58,491 bases of DNA from a bacterium (GCA_024742755.1 JANSXW010000022.1:1-58491), one strand, 5' to 3'. Counted from the stretch's first letter, positions 14,957 through 24,632 are shown. A program made the numbers and translations. Notes: generated from the letters alone by a model not told the origin.

Positions 14957-17053
14957 ATGGACAATATTAGCTTTCAGTATCCGGTATGGTTTCTATTCCT
15001 CTGTCTCGCATTGGGCGGCCTCTTTGCAGGAATACTCTACTACCGGTCTACAGCATTCCGCTCCCAGAGCAGCACCCTTAACACGCTACTGGGGCTCCTT
15101 CGGTTCGCGGCGGTCAGCCTGATTGCCATTTTGTTGCTCACGCCCCTGCTGCGCCGGGTGGTACGGGATGTCAAAAACCCGATCATCCTGATTGCGCAAG
15201 ACCAGTCTGAATCGGTGGGGACTGCCCTGGGCGCACAAAAAGCCGCCTATTTGTCTTCTCTGAACGCCCTGCAGGCTGAACTCGAAGGCGAATATGAAGT
15301 AAAGACGTACGGATTCGGCAGTGAAGTCCGGGAGGGTATAGATACTGCCTTTACCGACAAGCAAAGCAACATCGCGGAGGCGCTTTCTTCGCTCTACGAC
15401 CTTTACAGCGGGCAGAACCTCGGCGCGGTAGTGCTCGCCTCCGATGGCATTTACAACGAAGGCAGCAATCCGCTGTACGCCAATGCAGCCCTGGACGCCC
15501 CCCTGTTCTCCATTCCGCTGGGCGATACGACCGCGCAGCGTGACTTGCTGGTCAAGCGGGTTTTTCACAATCGCATTGTTTACCTGGGCGACAAGTTCAG
15601 CATACAGGTAGACCTCGCAGGCGATAATGCCGCGGGCAGCAGCAGCCGGGTGAATGTTTATAAAATCGTGAACGGTGAAGCATCGCTTTTGCAGCAGGAA
15701 GCCGTCAGTATTGACCAGAACAACTGGTTTGAAACCCGTGAATTCATTCTTGACGCAGACCAGGCAGGCGTGCAGCGCTTCCGGATTGCCCTTGGTGAAA
15801 TCCCGGAGGAAGCCACCACGGTCAACAACAGCAAAGACATCTTCATTGATGTGCTGGACGCCCGCCAGAAAATCCTCGTTCTGGGCAATGCGCCCCACCC
15901 TGACCTGACCGCCTTCCGGCAGGCCCTTTCCAACAATCAAAATTACCAGGTCACCACGGCTACTGTAGATAACCTGGAAGAATCCCCTGCGGAATTTGAC
16001 TTCATCATCCTGCACAACCTGCCCAGCCGGAACAAGGCAGCAACATCTGTCCTGAACACAATTGCCAGGGAGCAAATCCCTCATTTGTTTGTGGTGGGCA
16101 ACCAAACAGACTTACCGCAATTCAATCAGGCACAACGGGTGCTCAGCATTCAGCGCCGTGGCAATTCAACCAATCAGGTGCAGGCCTATATCAAGCCGGG
16201 CTTCAACCTTTTCCAGCTTAGCGAAGACCTCAGGGAACAACTCCCGGGGTACACCCCGCTCACCGCCGTATTTGGAGATTACAATATCGAGAGCAGCGCC
16301 TCTGCCCTACTCTATCAGCGTATCGGCAAGGTGGAAACGGATTACCCCTTGCTGGTGCTGGGCGAAGGAAGTGGAACCAAGGTCGGTGTGCTGGGCGGAG
16401 AAGGGGTCTGGCGCTGGCGGTTGTTTGACTATCTTCAGAATCAGGACCACGAACGGTTCAATGAGCTAATCGGGAAAGTGGTCCAATACCTAAGCCTGAA
16501 AGAAGACAAACGGCGGTTCCGGATCAGCCTCAGCAAAAACATTTTCGATGAAAATGAGCCCGTTTACTTCGATGCCGAACTGTACAATCAAAGTTTTGAG
16601 CTGGTCAATGACCCTGATGCCAGCCTGACCGTAAAAGATGCTGCGGGAAAAGAATACAATTTCACTTTCAATAAAGCCGGGAATGCTTACCGCCTCAATG
16701 CAGGCATATTGCCGGTGGGCAATTATCAGTTTACCGGCAGTGTGTTCTTTGGCGGGGAGCGGCTCACCTACGATGGCCAGTTCAGCATTCAGCCTATACA
16801 GCTCGAGCAGTACGAGACGACGGCCGACCACAATACCATGCGCCTGCTGAGCGAGCAGTACGGTGGTGCCGTTTACTACCCGGCGTCCATTTCAGAAATT
16901 GCAGCGGCCATCCGCAACCGGGATACGGTTAAACCTGTGATTTACGAAACGGCGCAAACGCAGCCGGTTATCAACTTCAAATGGTTGTTCGGTATCCTGT
17001 TGCTATTGCTGGCTACTGAGTGGGCGCTACGACGCTACTTCGGGTCCTACTAG
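14957..17053 (+). CDS. VWA domain membrane protein
   Basis: A 698-residue inner-membrane protein. Two N-terminal TM segments (near residues 8-26 and 45-62) precede a von Willebrand A-like domain with a MIDAS-type DQSES motif (about residue 80) and a later ASDG-N element. A ~200-residue middle region (ILVLGNAPHPDLTAF..., FDFIILHNLP) resembles a glutamine-amidotransferase-like module of the kind found in BatA-like Bacteroidota proteins. A C-terminal TM (FGILLLLLATEWALRRYF) ends the protein. ATG 14957 lies at the first TM; the ORF starts at 14918. It stands alone and divergent from the 13454 gene. Role unknown; a periplasmic sensor or scaffold is plausible. Confidence 0.8.
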   Translation: MDNISFQYPVWFLFLCLALGGLFAGILYYRSTAFRSQSSTLNTLLGLLRFAAVSLIAILLLTPLLRRVVRDVKNPIILIAQDQSESVGTALGAQKAAYLSSLNALQAELEGEYEVKTYGFGSEVREGIDTAFTDKQSNIAEALSSLYDLYSGQNLGAVVLASDGIYNEGSNPLYANAALDAPLFSIPLGDTTAQRDLLVKRVFHNRIVYLGDKFSIQVDLAGDNAAGSSSRVNVYKIVNGEASLLQQEAVSIDQNNWFETREFILDADQAGVQRFRIALGEIPEEATTVNNSKDIFIDVLDARQKILVLGNAPHPDLTAFRQALSNNQNYQVTTATVDNLEESPAEFDFIILHNLPSRNKAATSVLNTIAREQIPHLFVVGNQTDLPQFNQAQRVLSIQRRGNSTNQVQAYIKPGFNLFQLSEDLREQLPGYTPLTAVFGDYNIESSASALLYQRIGKVETDYPLLVLGEGSGTKVGVLGGEGVWRWRLFDYLQNQDHERFNELIGKVVQYLSLKEDKRRFRISLSKNIFDENEPVYFDAELYNQSFELVNDPDASLTVKDAAGKEYNFTFNKAGNAYRLNAGILPVGNYQFTGSVFFGGERLTYDGQFSIQPIQLEQYETTADHNTMRLLSEQYGGAVYYPASISEIAAAIRNRDTVKPVIYETAQTQPVINFKWLFGILLLLLATEWALRRYFGSY

Positions 17054-17381
17054 TGCGACCAGACCGAATTATTTGATAGTATTTTCACGCTTAAGCCTTT
17101 TGTAGTGCCTGGTCTTTAACTGTCAAATATTTACGGCTCAATCCACTAGGGCCGGGCAAGCCATGTTAGGTTTTTCTGTGGGCTTTACTTTTCTGACGAT
17201 AAAGCAAAAAAACCGTTATAGCCATGCAACGCACCGGCTGTTTAATGTATATAGTATAGTGTAAGCTGGTTTGAAAGCTTTCCATAATTTCAGTCTGAAA
17301 GCTGACTTATCGGAAAATCAATTATTGACCTTTTGCCGGTAACCTCTTATCTTGAAGGTAAATAAATTGTTGAAGAATGTA

Positions 17382-17457
17382 AAAACGGCTGCATTTTGGA
17401 CATTTCCGGTTCTTAAAATATCAGATTCACACACCAAAATAAACCAATAGCCGTTTT
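17382..17457. repeat. Nested inverted repeat, possible MITE or IS remnant
   Basis: AAAACGGCT (17382-17390) pairs with AGCCGTTTT (17449-17457), and inside it ATTTTGG (17393-17399) pairs with CCAAAAT (17434-17440). The 76-bp unit could be a decayed transposon end pair or simply an RNA structure. No target-site duplication was established. Confidence 0.35.
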
Positions 17458-17524
17458 AACATTATCCAAACAAAATGAGGAGCTTGGTTAAAAATTTTAA
17501 AAAAAGATGTTAATTTTTGATTAA

Positions 17525-17644
17525 GCACCCAACGCGGACTGGATTATTTACGTCAATGGTAATAACTTGGGCAATGTAATTCATACGCAAAAAGGGGTTA
17601 ACAAGCGCTCAGATTCTGGATTCAATAGCAAACTGCTATTTTAA
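17525..17644 (+). pseudogene. Possible gene fragment
   Basis: A 39-codon open stretch bounded by stops with protein-like composition (DWIIYVNGNNLGNVIH...). It has no ATG/GTG/TTG start, so if genic it is a broken remnant. I cannot name the parent family. Confidence 0.2.
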
Positions 17645-17899
17645 ATAATTGGGGTACAAGGTTGGAATTCTGAAACGGCAATGAGCCGCATGTCAATGTC
17701 ATGTCAGATGCCATCATGCGCGTGCTGTTTCCAAAAAATTAGTGCAACACATGTCTTGCGTTGCAGCAGGTGAGTCGTGCTTATACCAAGCGAACGGATA
17801 GTAAGGCTCCCTTCAGGACAGTAATCACAATACTTTGTACCGTTAAGCTCTTTACGGCTGAACGGTGATAACGTTTTAGAACACCTAAATTTTGGAACC

Positions 17900-18460
17900 A
17901 TGAAAAAGCTATTCCTCAGCCTAACCGTATTTTGCCTGGCCATTCAGTTTGTACATGCCCAGCGTTTTGAGCCACATGTTGACCTCAACCTTGGCATTGG
18001 CGTCCTGCCTACCTTTGTGAAGGACCACGGCAAGGCTAAAATGCTGCCGATGACCCTCACTGCTGATTATAAATTCACAGAAAACTTCAGCCTCGGGCTT
18101 GCCGGTTCGTATTCCATCACAGAGTCGGGCGTCTATCAGTTCAGAGACGGCACCACTGCTCAGTGGCGCAACAAATTCTCAACCGTAACCCTACGGGCAG
18201 CTGCCCACAGTGGCCTTATCAATGGCTGTTTGAATATTTACGGAGGACTGAATGTCGGCTATACCAACTCGGCGATCGAGATGATGCAGGGAGAAGAAAA
18301 AAAGATCAAAGCAGAAAGGGGCATTGGCCGCACCGGCAGCAACTTTCTTTACACAGCCTTTCTTGGGGGCCGGTATTGCCTGGGCGAAAAAGTAGGGCTG
18401 TTTGGAGAAGTGGGCTTCGGAGTGTCTATTGCCACCGTGGGCGTTAGCGTCAGGCTTTAA
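17900..18460 (+). CDS. Small outer-membrane beta-barrel protein
   Basis: A 186-residue secreted protein with a clear signal peptide (MKKLFLSLTVFCLAIQFVHAQ). The mature part alternates short amphipathic strands (for example MTLTADYKFTENFSLGLAGSY, TVTLRAAAHSG, FLYTAFLGGRYCLG, VGLFGEVGFGVSIATVGVSVRL), typical of an OmpW/OmpX-sized eight-strand barrel with a hydrophobic final strand. No enzymatic motif. Convergent with the DUF3276 gene; the long inverted repeat at 18568-18655 separates them. Confidence 0.75.
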   Translation: MKKLFLSLTVFCLAIQFVHAQRFEPHVDLNLGIGVLPTFVKDHGKAKMLPMTLTADYKFTENFSLGLAGSYSITESGVYQFRDGTTAQWRNKFSTVTLRAAAHSGLINGCLNIYGGLNVGYTNSAIEMMQGEEKKIKAERGIGRTGSNFLYTAFLGGRYCLGEKVGLFGEVGFGVSIATVGVSVRL

Positions 18461-18567
18461 ACCAAGGCTGCAACCCTGCTGCCCCTTTACGGCAATCAGG
18501 CGATGCTGAAATGCTATACGGTTTAGGACGGAGTACCGAAAGCCGATTAGAAGATAAAAAGAAAAGC

Positions 18568-18655
18568 AAAGAAGAACAGGTCTTATGCCCTTTTGGGATG
18601 GCAGGAAGCAGAAGTTGCATCCATCCATCCTTGCTAAGCAGACCTGTTCTTCTTT
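18568..18655. terminator. Long-armed bidirectional terminator candidate
   Basis: A perfect 16-bp inverted repeat (AAAGAAGAACAGGTCT at 18568-18583; its complement at 18640-18655) with a 56-base centre. Both outer flanks give T-rich tracts on the respective strands, and it sits between convergent genes. The loop is unusually long. Confidence 0.55.
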
Positions 18656-19036
18656 TTACCAGCTTATATCCTCGTCCGTCTCCAGCTGATCTCTGCCGTT
18701 ATCGGAGAAGCTGCCGTTATCGGCCTGTTCTTCTTCGTATTCCTCATGCCGGCGTGTGAACTCGTCATAGTCATACTCTGGCATCAGGTTTTCCTTAACG
18801 TGATCGATCGTCTCCTCAAGGTGACTCAGGAACCGGTTAAAATCCTCTTTGTACAGAAAGATTTTGTGCCGTTCGTACCCGTCTCCGTTGAACTTTTTAG
18901 TGCTTTCGGTGAGGGTAATGTAGAAATCGTCACCTTTCGTTCGCCGCACATCAAAGAAGTAGGTTCTTCGTTTGCCAGCACGCATTTTAAGCGAGTACTC
19001 GCTATCAAATCTTCTTTGGTTACTCCCGTTATCCAC
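18656..19036 (-). CDS. PUR family DNA/RNA-binding protein (DUF3276)
   Basis: A 126-residue protein of the Bacteroidota DUF3276 family, which adopts the PUR-alpha-like nucleic-acid-binding fold. The signature MRAGKRRTYFFDVRRTKGDDFYITLTES (about 18-45) is intact, followed by a second PUR-like segment (HKIFLYKEDFNRFLSHLEETIDHV) and an acidic tail. The start is GTG 19036; the next ATG would remove the first strand. A promoter with TACTTTTG (19085-19078, minus strand) precedes it. Role inferred: RNA/ssDNA binding. Confidence 0.88.
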   Translation of the reverse strand: MDNGSNQRRFDSEYSLKMRAGKRRTYFFDVRRTKGDDFYITLTESTKKFNGDGYERHKIFLYKEDFNRFLSHLEETIDHVKENLMPEYDYDEFTRRHEEYEEEQADNGSFSDNGRDQLETDEDISW

Positions 19037-19077
19037 TACTTGTGAAGGTTTAGTTACGTAAATGAAAACGTGCCTTA

Positions 19078-19107
19078 CAAAAGTAAGTAATTGCAGGAGA
19101 TTTCAAA
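19078..19107 (-). promoter_or_regulatory. Promoter of the DUF3276 gene
   Basis: On the minus strand TTTG (19107-19104), 18 bases, then TACTTTTG (19085-19078), an exact TAnnTTTG -7 box 42 bases before the GTG start. Confidence 0.6.
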
Positions 19108-19115
19108 AAAAACCA

Positions 19116-19757
19116 TTAGTACCTAAATACGGGGTCCGTTTCGTGCAACTCAAACTTGTACCACTGCTTTGCGCCTTCGTTCCAATGATCAATGATCAGC
19201 AATTGAGCTTCTTCCCCGGATACGCAGTCAATTTGGGTATCATTGCCCTGATACTCGTAATCTACCCACCAATGGACTTCAAACGGGCCCAATGGAAGTG
19301 GCAGTGCCCCGCCCTTCAGCATAACGCGCAGGGAGGTCCCTCCATTAATACAATGGCTTTCAATGAGTTCAATGCCAACCGGGCTTGGTGCCAGCGAAGC
19401 GTAGCCGCTATCGCCGCTGCTCAGTGGTGCGTCCGCCGGTGCGCCCCGCTCACAATCCGAACTGTACCGGTACATCAGATAGACCTCCTGATTGGCTTCA
19501 CAACACCGGATGGCAGACATGAACACCCCACATTCCTTTGCTGCTTTTTCCATCAGTGCCTCCCGTGCATTTTCAATCGCCGTTTCACAATCAATGAGCA
19601 GGCATTCTGAGGTGCCCGGGCCCGGGACATAACGGCTGATCAGCGTGGGGTTAAGGTCCATCGGATCCGTCAATACCGTTTCTTCTTTCTGGCAGCCCAG
19701 GGTGAGGAAAAGGAGAATAGAAAAGCCCGCTGTAAAAATAACCTGGTAAGCTTTCAT
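19116..19757 (-). CDS. Cys-rich lipoprotein of unknown function
   Basis: A 213-residue predicted lipoprotein: signal sequence with lipobox LTLGC at about residue 22. The mature part carries eight further Cys (SEC, DC, EC, RCC, DC, HC, DC), suggesting disulfides in the periplasm or on the cell surface. I recognise no family. It lies 178 bases downstream of the ABC exporter gene on the same strand, so it may be at the end of the sigma/protease/ABC transcript or separate. Confidence 0.65.
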   Translation of the reverse strand: MKAYQVIFTAGFSILLFLTLGCQKEETVLTDPMDLNPTLISRYVPGPGTSECLLIDCETAIENAREALMEKAAKECGVFMSAIRCCEANQEVYLMYRYSSDCERGAPADAPLSSGDSGYASLAPSPVGIELIESHCINGGTSLRVMLKGGALPLPLGPFEVHWWVDYEYQGNDTQIDCVSGEEAQLLIIDHWNEGAKQWYKFELHETDPVFRY

Positions 19758-19935
19758 GGCTCGTGTATTTGGTGAACCAAAATTGGTATCGGACTGATAT
19801 TTAGCGAGGTGCAGGGGGGGAGCACATCCGGCAAAAAGTGTGAACCCGGCAATTGCAACACCCTCTTATGCCACAATCCTAAAGGTCTCAGGCCAAAAAA
19901 GCGCTGTAAATAATCAACGAAATGAATGATTTTAA

Positions 19936-21777
19936 TCAACGGGCAGGCGCGCCTTCACCGACTTCCTCCAGACGCTGCTTTTCGACCATTTCCGCATAAT
20001 AGCCGCCCAGTTTCATGAGTTCTTCATGCGTACCGGATTCTGCAATACGGCCATCCTCAAGGACCAGGATTTTATCGAATTCCAGCAGCGAGTAAATCCG
20101 GTGGGTAATAATGATTGCGGTCTTGTTGGACAGGGCACCCGAGAGGTAGCCCAGAATTTGCTGCTCGGTTTTGGTATCCACTGCAGACAGGCAATCATCC
20201 AACAAGACGATATCGGGCTGCTTCAGGAAAGCCCTGGCTATAGAAACCCTTTGTTTCTGCCCCCCGGAAAGGGTCACGCCTCTTTCGCCCACGAAAGTAT
20301 CAAAGCCATTAGACAGCTCCATAATGTCTTCATGCACAGCAGCATAGCGGGCGTACGCTTCCACCTCTTCCCGGCTGGCATCCCGCTTGCCAAAGGCGAT
20401 GTTGTGCGCGATGGTATCAGAAAACAGGAACACATCCTGAGGCACATACCCCACTGCACGGCGCAGCTGAAAGAGGTTGTGGTCTCTGACGTCTTTGCCA
20501 TCCACTGTTATCCGCCCCTGCTCTACGTCGTACATACGCACGAGCAGGTCGGCGATGGTGGACTTTCCGGACCCTGTTTTGCCAATAATGGCCATCTTCT
20601 GCCCCGCCTTCAGCTCAAAGCTAACGTCTTTCAGCGCCTGTGTCCCTGTATCCGGGTAAACAAAAGATACTTTTTCAAAGGCGATGTCTCCACGGATTTC
20701 ATCGGTTATTGCCTCTGTGTGGTTGGTTATCTCGGGCTCCAGGCTCAAAAACTCATTGATCCGCTTTTGGGAAGCTGCGGCCTGCTGAATGATAGAGGCA
20801 ATCCAACCTATTGCGGTAACCGGCCAGGTCAGCATATTGACGTAGATGACAAACTCCGCAATATTGCCTGTGCTAATTGAACCACGCACGACCTGCAAGC
20901 CGCCAATGTAAACGGTAATCACCGTGCTTGCACCAATCAACAGGACCATAAGCGGGTAAAAGAAGGCATCAACCTTAGCCAGGTCCAGGGCTTTTTCCCG
21001 GTACACATCGCTCTCCTTTCGGAAAAAAGACAGCATGGGCTTCTCCTGCACATAAGACTTAACCACCCGGATACCGGAGTAAATTTCCTGGGCATTCGTA
21101 TTCAGATGGGCCAACTGCCGCTGAATGACCTCACTTTTTTTATTGATCAGATTGCTGACATAATATATTGATACTGAAAGTATCGGCAAGGGCGCAAGGG
21201 CGTAAAGCGTCAGCTCGACATTTACGCTCAACATGGAGTAAATCACGAGCACAAAAAGTGAAACCAGGTTAATGCCGTACAAAACCGCCGGCCCCAGGTA
21301 CATCCGCACTTTTGAAACGTCCTCGGTGATACGCGACATCATATCACCGGTCTTGTTGCGCTTGTAGAAAGCCATGCTGAGGTCTTCGTACTTCTGGAAA
21401 ATCTCTTTGCGCATGTCATACTCAATAAGCCGGGACATGACGATGATCGTCTGACGCATGAAGTACATAAAAATCCCCATCAGCAAGGCGAAGAGCAGCA
21501 CCAGCACACCGAAGTAGAGCAGGGACCTGCCCAGGATGCTGTACAGTTTGGGCTGTAGCTCGAAGCCGTTCAGCAGCCCAAACAAGCCAATATTTTCCAC
21601 GACCAGGTCCAGCGCTTCCCGAATCATCTGCGGTTGGAGCACCCGGAAATAGTTGGACAGGGACACAAAAAGGATCCCCAGCAGAAAATGCTTCTTATAA
21701 CGGAAAAAAAACTTATTGAGATAGGCTAATTGCTTCACGTGCGGTCTGGCTTCTTTCTGGTACCCTTTGTAAACCAC
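19936..21777 (-). CDS. MsbA-type ABC exporter (fused permease-ATPase)
   Basis: A 613-residue half-transporter: six TM helices (about residues 30-335) then a nucleotide-binding domain with Walker A GKTGSGKST (399-407), signature LSGGQKQR (about 503) and Walker B IVLLDD followed by a D-loop. Such homodimers export lipids, peptides or drugs powered by ATP. The TM region begins FFFRYKKHFLLGILFVSL, as in MsbA/LmrA-like proteins. It starts 34 bases after the TPR-CHAT stop on the same strand, so it may share the transcript of the protease array; the link to its function is not shown by sequence. Confidence 0.92.
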   Translation of the reverse strand: MVYKGYQKEARPHVKQLAYLNKFFFRYKKHFLLGILFVSLSNYFRVLQPQMIREALDLVVENIGLFGLLNGFELQPKLYSILGRSLLYFGVLVLLFALLMGIFMYFMRQTIIVMSRLIEYDMRKEIFQKYEDLSMAFYKRNKTGDMMSRITEDVSKVRMYLGPAVLYGINLVSLFVLVIYSMLSVNVELTLYALAPLPILSVSIYYVSNLINKKSEVIQRQLAHLNTNAQEIYSGIRVVKSYVQEKPMLSFFRKESDVYREKALDLAKVDAFFYPLMVLLIGASTVITVYIGGLQVVRGSISTGNIAEFVIYVNMLTWPVTAIGWIASIIQQAAASQKRINEFLSLEPEITNHTEAITDEIRGDIAFEKVSFVYPDTGTQALKDVSFELKAGQKMAIIGKTGSGKSTIADLLVRMYDVEQGRITVDGKDVRDHNLFQLRRAVGYVPQDVFLFSDTIAHNIAFGKRDASREEVEAYARYAAVHEDIMELSNGFDTFVGERGVTLSGGQKQRVSIARAFLKQPDIVLLDDCLSAVDTKTEQQILGYLSGALSNKTAIIITHRIYSLLEFDKILVLEDGRIAESGTHEELMKLGGYYAEMVEKQRLEEVGEGAPAR

Positions 21778-21811
21778 TGATTAGCGGATTGGTTGACTTG
21801 GCCTGACATCT

Positions 21812-24547
21812 TCACGCGCTGTGCCGCCCAAAAAAGTACGCTGCTAGGGCCAAAAGCGCTGTCAATCCAAGCGCCCACCACCAGCGAAAACTTGTCCTTG
21901 CTGCTTGCAGTGGCTTGCTGTCTCCATAATAGGTGAGTCCGGCCCAGTAGTAGGGAGATTTGCGGTAAGCAGCCACTTTGGCATCTAGCAGATATTGTGC
22001 CTTGGCAGACTGCAGAGCGGCCGCTTTGGGCTGCCCATCCGCCAGGCTTGCGTAAAAGGCTGAAATAACCTGGCTGGTACTTTGGTCGTTGAGGTTCCAT
22101 AGGCTGGCCACAACGCTTTTTGCGCCAGCGTAAAAGAAGCCTCTGCCCAGGCCAAGCACGCCTTCTCCCCGCGCCAGGCGCCCTATATTGCTTTGGCAGG
22201 CGCTCAGTACGACGAGTTCGGCAGGAATATCCCAATGGTAAAGGTCGGTCAGGAAGACGGAAGAATCTGCCAGTGCGATATACGGCAGTTTTCCATCGTA
22301 GGCACCGTAGGCATGAGTAGACAGATGCAAAATACCGGCCTGCCCCATGGCTGTGGTGAAAGCTTGCCGGGTGGCAGCATCGTCCCGGAAGGCGTGCATA
22401 GGGAAATGAGCCGCTATCGCTTCCAGCTCAACGGGGCTGTATTTTAGCGTGCCATGCCCCCCGTTGTCCTGCTGAGCGAAAGGCGCCATTGCATACGCCT
22501 GCATGACAGGGCTATCTGTGTTATTTTCCAGCTGATCATACAAAGTTGCAGAAAAACTGTAGCCTGCTACATGGCTGTTCACAAGATAAGGAGCAGAGCT
22601 TAAATCCGTGCCGGGATGAGGCGCCAGGAGCAAGGCTTCAAAGGGCACATAAGCAAGGGGGCCGCCGGGGATGATGAGCAGGGACTCTGCCTTGAGCGGA
22701 TCGGAGATGGGCAATAGTTTTTGAAACAAGGCGTGGGCCTGCTCCTTGTAAGCTGCGGGTGCCTGCTCAATCAGAGCAGGGGCGCTAAACCAATGCAGGA
22801 AACTTTCCACCTGCTGTGCCAGCGCATCACTGCTACCCAAATCAAGGAGTTGCGATTCCTGGTCATTGGCATAAAGCAGATAAGCCCTTTCTTCACCAAA
22901 CAGGTAGTGCAGCAGTGCCCGGCCCTGCCCCTTGAGATAATTATTTTGGAAGGGCTCCCAACCGATCACGGCTGCACCTGCTGTTTGTCTTTGGTAAACG
23001 GGGAAGGAAGCGCTCAGGTAGGCGGTCAGGCGTTCCAGCTCCTGTTCTATGGCAAGTGCCTGGTCCAGCACTACAGCCACGCTTTCAGAGCCGGCTTGAT
23101 CCAGCTCCAGTTGCAGGCGGTTCAACTGCCTGCGCAGCGCTCGCTCCTGCTGCTGAAGCGAGTCTGGTATGTTGGACAGGGCATCTGCTTCTGCCAGGGC
23201 TTCCAGCAACAGTACCGACTGGCTTTTTTCCAAAAAGTAAAAGGCATCGGCAGTGGCTTGCTGCGCCGTGCAAATGCGGACGGCCCGTTCATAAAAAGGC
23301 AGGGCTTCTTCCCTCCAAAACAGTTTCGTGCTGGCATCGCTGTGGGAACTTCGCAATTGATCGATGAGGTAATCGCCGGCTTTTAGCCAAGGGGCGGCAG
23401 CCTGTAGGTACTGCTCATCCCCGTATTGCTCGTATTGCGCCAGCAATGCCCGGAGCAGGTCATTGAGGTAAATGGACAAATCTACCTTGTATGGCGTCTT
23501 CTCCAAATATAGCTGTTCAGCATTTTGCAAGGGGCTGCCGGGATAGAAATCAGCTCTCAAAGTCTGTATCGCCTTCAGGAACCAATCGGCGGCCTGAGCC
23601 GGTTTGCCCTGCTGCAGGGCAAGCTCTCCGAGATTATCCATTATCGCAGCGGCGATCTCTTTATCTTGTGCTTGTTGAGCCAGATCAAGTGCCACGCTCA
23701 ACTGTTCGTCAGCAAAGGGGTACTGTTGGCTCTTTACGGCTGCTATCCCCATTAAGTTCCTGACTTTGGCTTGGCTTACCGTATACTCAAGCTCTTGATA
23801 TAGAGTCAGGGCTTGCTGACCCAGGCTTTTGGTTTTTGCATATTGCTCAAGCTGGTAATGAGCTATCGCTAAATTCAGCAATGTGTTGGCTTCATTCTCT
23901 AAGAGCTTTTGCTCGGTGAAGTAAGGTAGGGCAAGCCGTAGTTGGCGAATCGCCTTTTGGGAAGCTTTCCGATCTGTGTACAAAAGCCCTAAATCCGATC
24001 TGGCTTTCGCTTGATTAAGCGCTTCCCCTTCCTGCGTATCTTCAATCACCCACCTCAGCAGGCGCTCTGCTTTGTCAAAATCCCCGGCATAACGATGCAT
24101 GTCAGCCACTTTGAGCGCAGCAGCTCGGTGCAACACCCTGTTTTTCAGCTGTTGCTGAATGTCGGCGGCCGCTTGGTAATAAGTCAGCGCCTGTCCATAA
24201 TCTTCCAATCGTTCGTAGAAGTAACCAAGGTTGAAGCAAGACCGTCCAAGGTCTTCGTGTGCCTTGCCGGCAAATGCTTTCGTACGATAATCCACCGCTA
24301 GTTGCATCTCTTGAGCAGCCTGGGGCATGTCTCCATCATGATAGGATAATACACCAAGTGTATGGTAGACTAATCCCAGTGAATCCAACCGTTTTGGACA
24401 ATCTTTCAATTCTTCAGCCAGCATTTGCAGTCCTGCCCGGTCTCCAGCCTCCACGATCGGAAGTATGGGTTTTTCCGGGCATTTCGCGAAAGCAGGCAGG
24501 CTGACAAGAAAGCAAAGCAGGACGTATGGAAGGCGTTGTGCAGGCAT
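21812..24547 (-). CDS. Periplasmic TPR-CHAT (caspase-like) protein
   Basis: A 911-residue protein: signal peptide (1-20, cut near PAFA), a long array of tetratricopeptide-type repeats (about 30-370), a linker with coiled-coil character (about 450-520), and a CHAT domain (about 590-860). The CHAT dyad is visible: His745 in HLSTHAYG and Cys784 in VVLSACQSNIG, followed by RGEGVLGLGRGFFYAGA. The C-terminus is a TM helix (WWALGLTALLALAAYFF) with a short basic tail, so TPR and CHAT would face the periplasm. CHAT domains are clan CD cysteine peptidases related to caspases and separase. The gene lies between a subtilase and an ABC exporter under an ECF sigma/anti-sigma pair. Substrate unknown. Confidence 0.88.
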   Translation of the reverse strand: MPAQRLPYVLLCFLVSLPAFAKCPEKPILPIVEAGDRAGLQMLAEELKDCPKRLDSLGLVYHTLGVLSYHDGDMPQAAQEMQLAVDYRTKAFAGKAHEDLGRSCFNLGYFYERLEDYGQALTYYQAAADIQQQLKNRVLHRAAALKVADMHRYAGDFDKAERLLRWVIEDTQEGEALNQAKARSDLGLLYTDRKASQKAIRQLRLALPYFTEQKLLENEANTLLNLAIAHYQLEQYAKTKSLGQQALTLYQELEYTVSQAKVRNLMGIAAVKSQQYPFADEQLSVALDLAQQAQDKEIAAAIMDNLGELALQQGKPAQAADWFLKAIQTLRADFYPGSPLQNAEQLYLEKTPYKVDLSIYLNDLLRALLAQYEQYGDEQYLQAAAPWLKAGDYLIDQLRSSHSDASTKLFWREEALPFYERAVRICTAQQATADAFYFLEKSQSVLLLEALAEADALSNIPDSLQQQERALRRQLNRLQLELDQAGSESVAVVLDQALAIEQELERLTAYLSASFPVYQRQTAGAAVIGWEPFQNNYLKGQGRALLHYLFGEERAYLLYANDQESQLLDLGSSDALAQQVESFLHWFSAPALIEQAPAAYKEQAHALFQKLLPISDPLKAESLLIIPGGPLAYVPFEALLLAPHPGTDLSSAPYLVNSHVAGYSFSATLYDQLENNTDSPVMQAYAMAPFAQQDNGGHGTLKYSPVELEAIAAHFPMHAFRDDAATRQAFTTAMGQAGILHLSTHAYGAYDGKLPYIALADSSVFLTDLYHWDIPAELVVLSACQSNIGRLARGEGVLGLGRGFFYAGAKSVVASLWNLNDQSTSQVISAFYASLADGQPKAAALQSAKAQYLLDAKVAAYRKSPYYWAGLTYYGDSKPLQAARTSFRWWWALGLTALLALAAYFFGRHSA

Positions 24548-24563
24548 AGACTTAAAGGATTGA

Positions 24564-24594
24564 TGCCCCGGCTCGCGTAGCGCGAACCGGGGCA
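24564..24594. other. Strong intercistronic hairpin before the CHAT gene
   Basis: TGCCCCGG/CCGGGGCA (8 bp), one mismatch, then TCGCG/CGCGA with a TAG loop. It lies 17 bases upstream of the CHAT start and 39 bases after the subtilase stop. The minus-strand flank is not a T tract, so it more likely tunes mRNA stability or expression ratio than ends transcription. Confidence 0.55.
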
Positions 24595-24632
24595 GAAGGG
24601 TTTTATTATCCGTAATATAAGGTATTTGCCCG

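Larger units (their letters stand above)
17054..17899. other. 846-bp stretch without an intact gene
   Basis: AT-richer than its neighbours. It contains a nested inverted repeat (17382-17457) and a 39-codon open fragment at 17525-17644 without a start codon. An AAGCC/GGCTT hairpin followed by TACTTTT near 17158-17195 may be a weak terminator for the VWA gene. TAAATTTTGG at about 17885-17894 could be the -7 box of the following gene. Confidence 0.5.

Noticed and set aside
15086-16105. Antisense ORF across the VWA gene
   Set aside because: Antisense shadow.
21812-24547. Known CHAT-gasdermin defence module
   Set aside because: No small gasdermin-like gene adjoins, and the CHAT protein carries a signal peptide, unlike cytoplasmic defence CHAT proteins.
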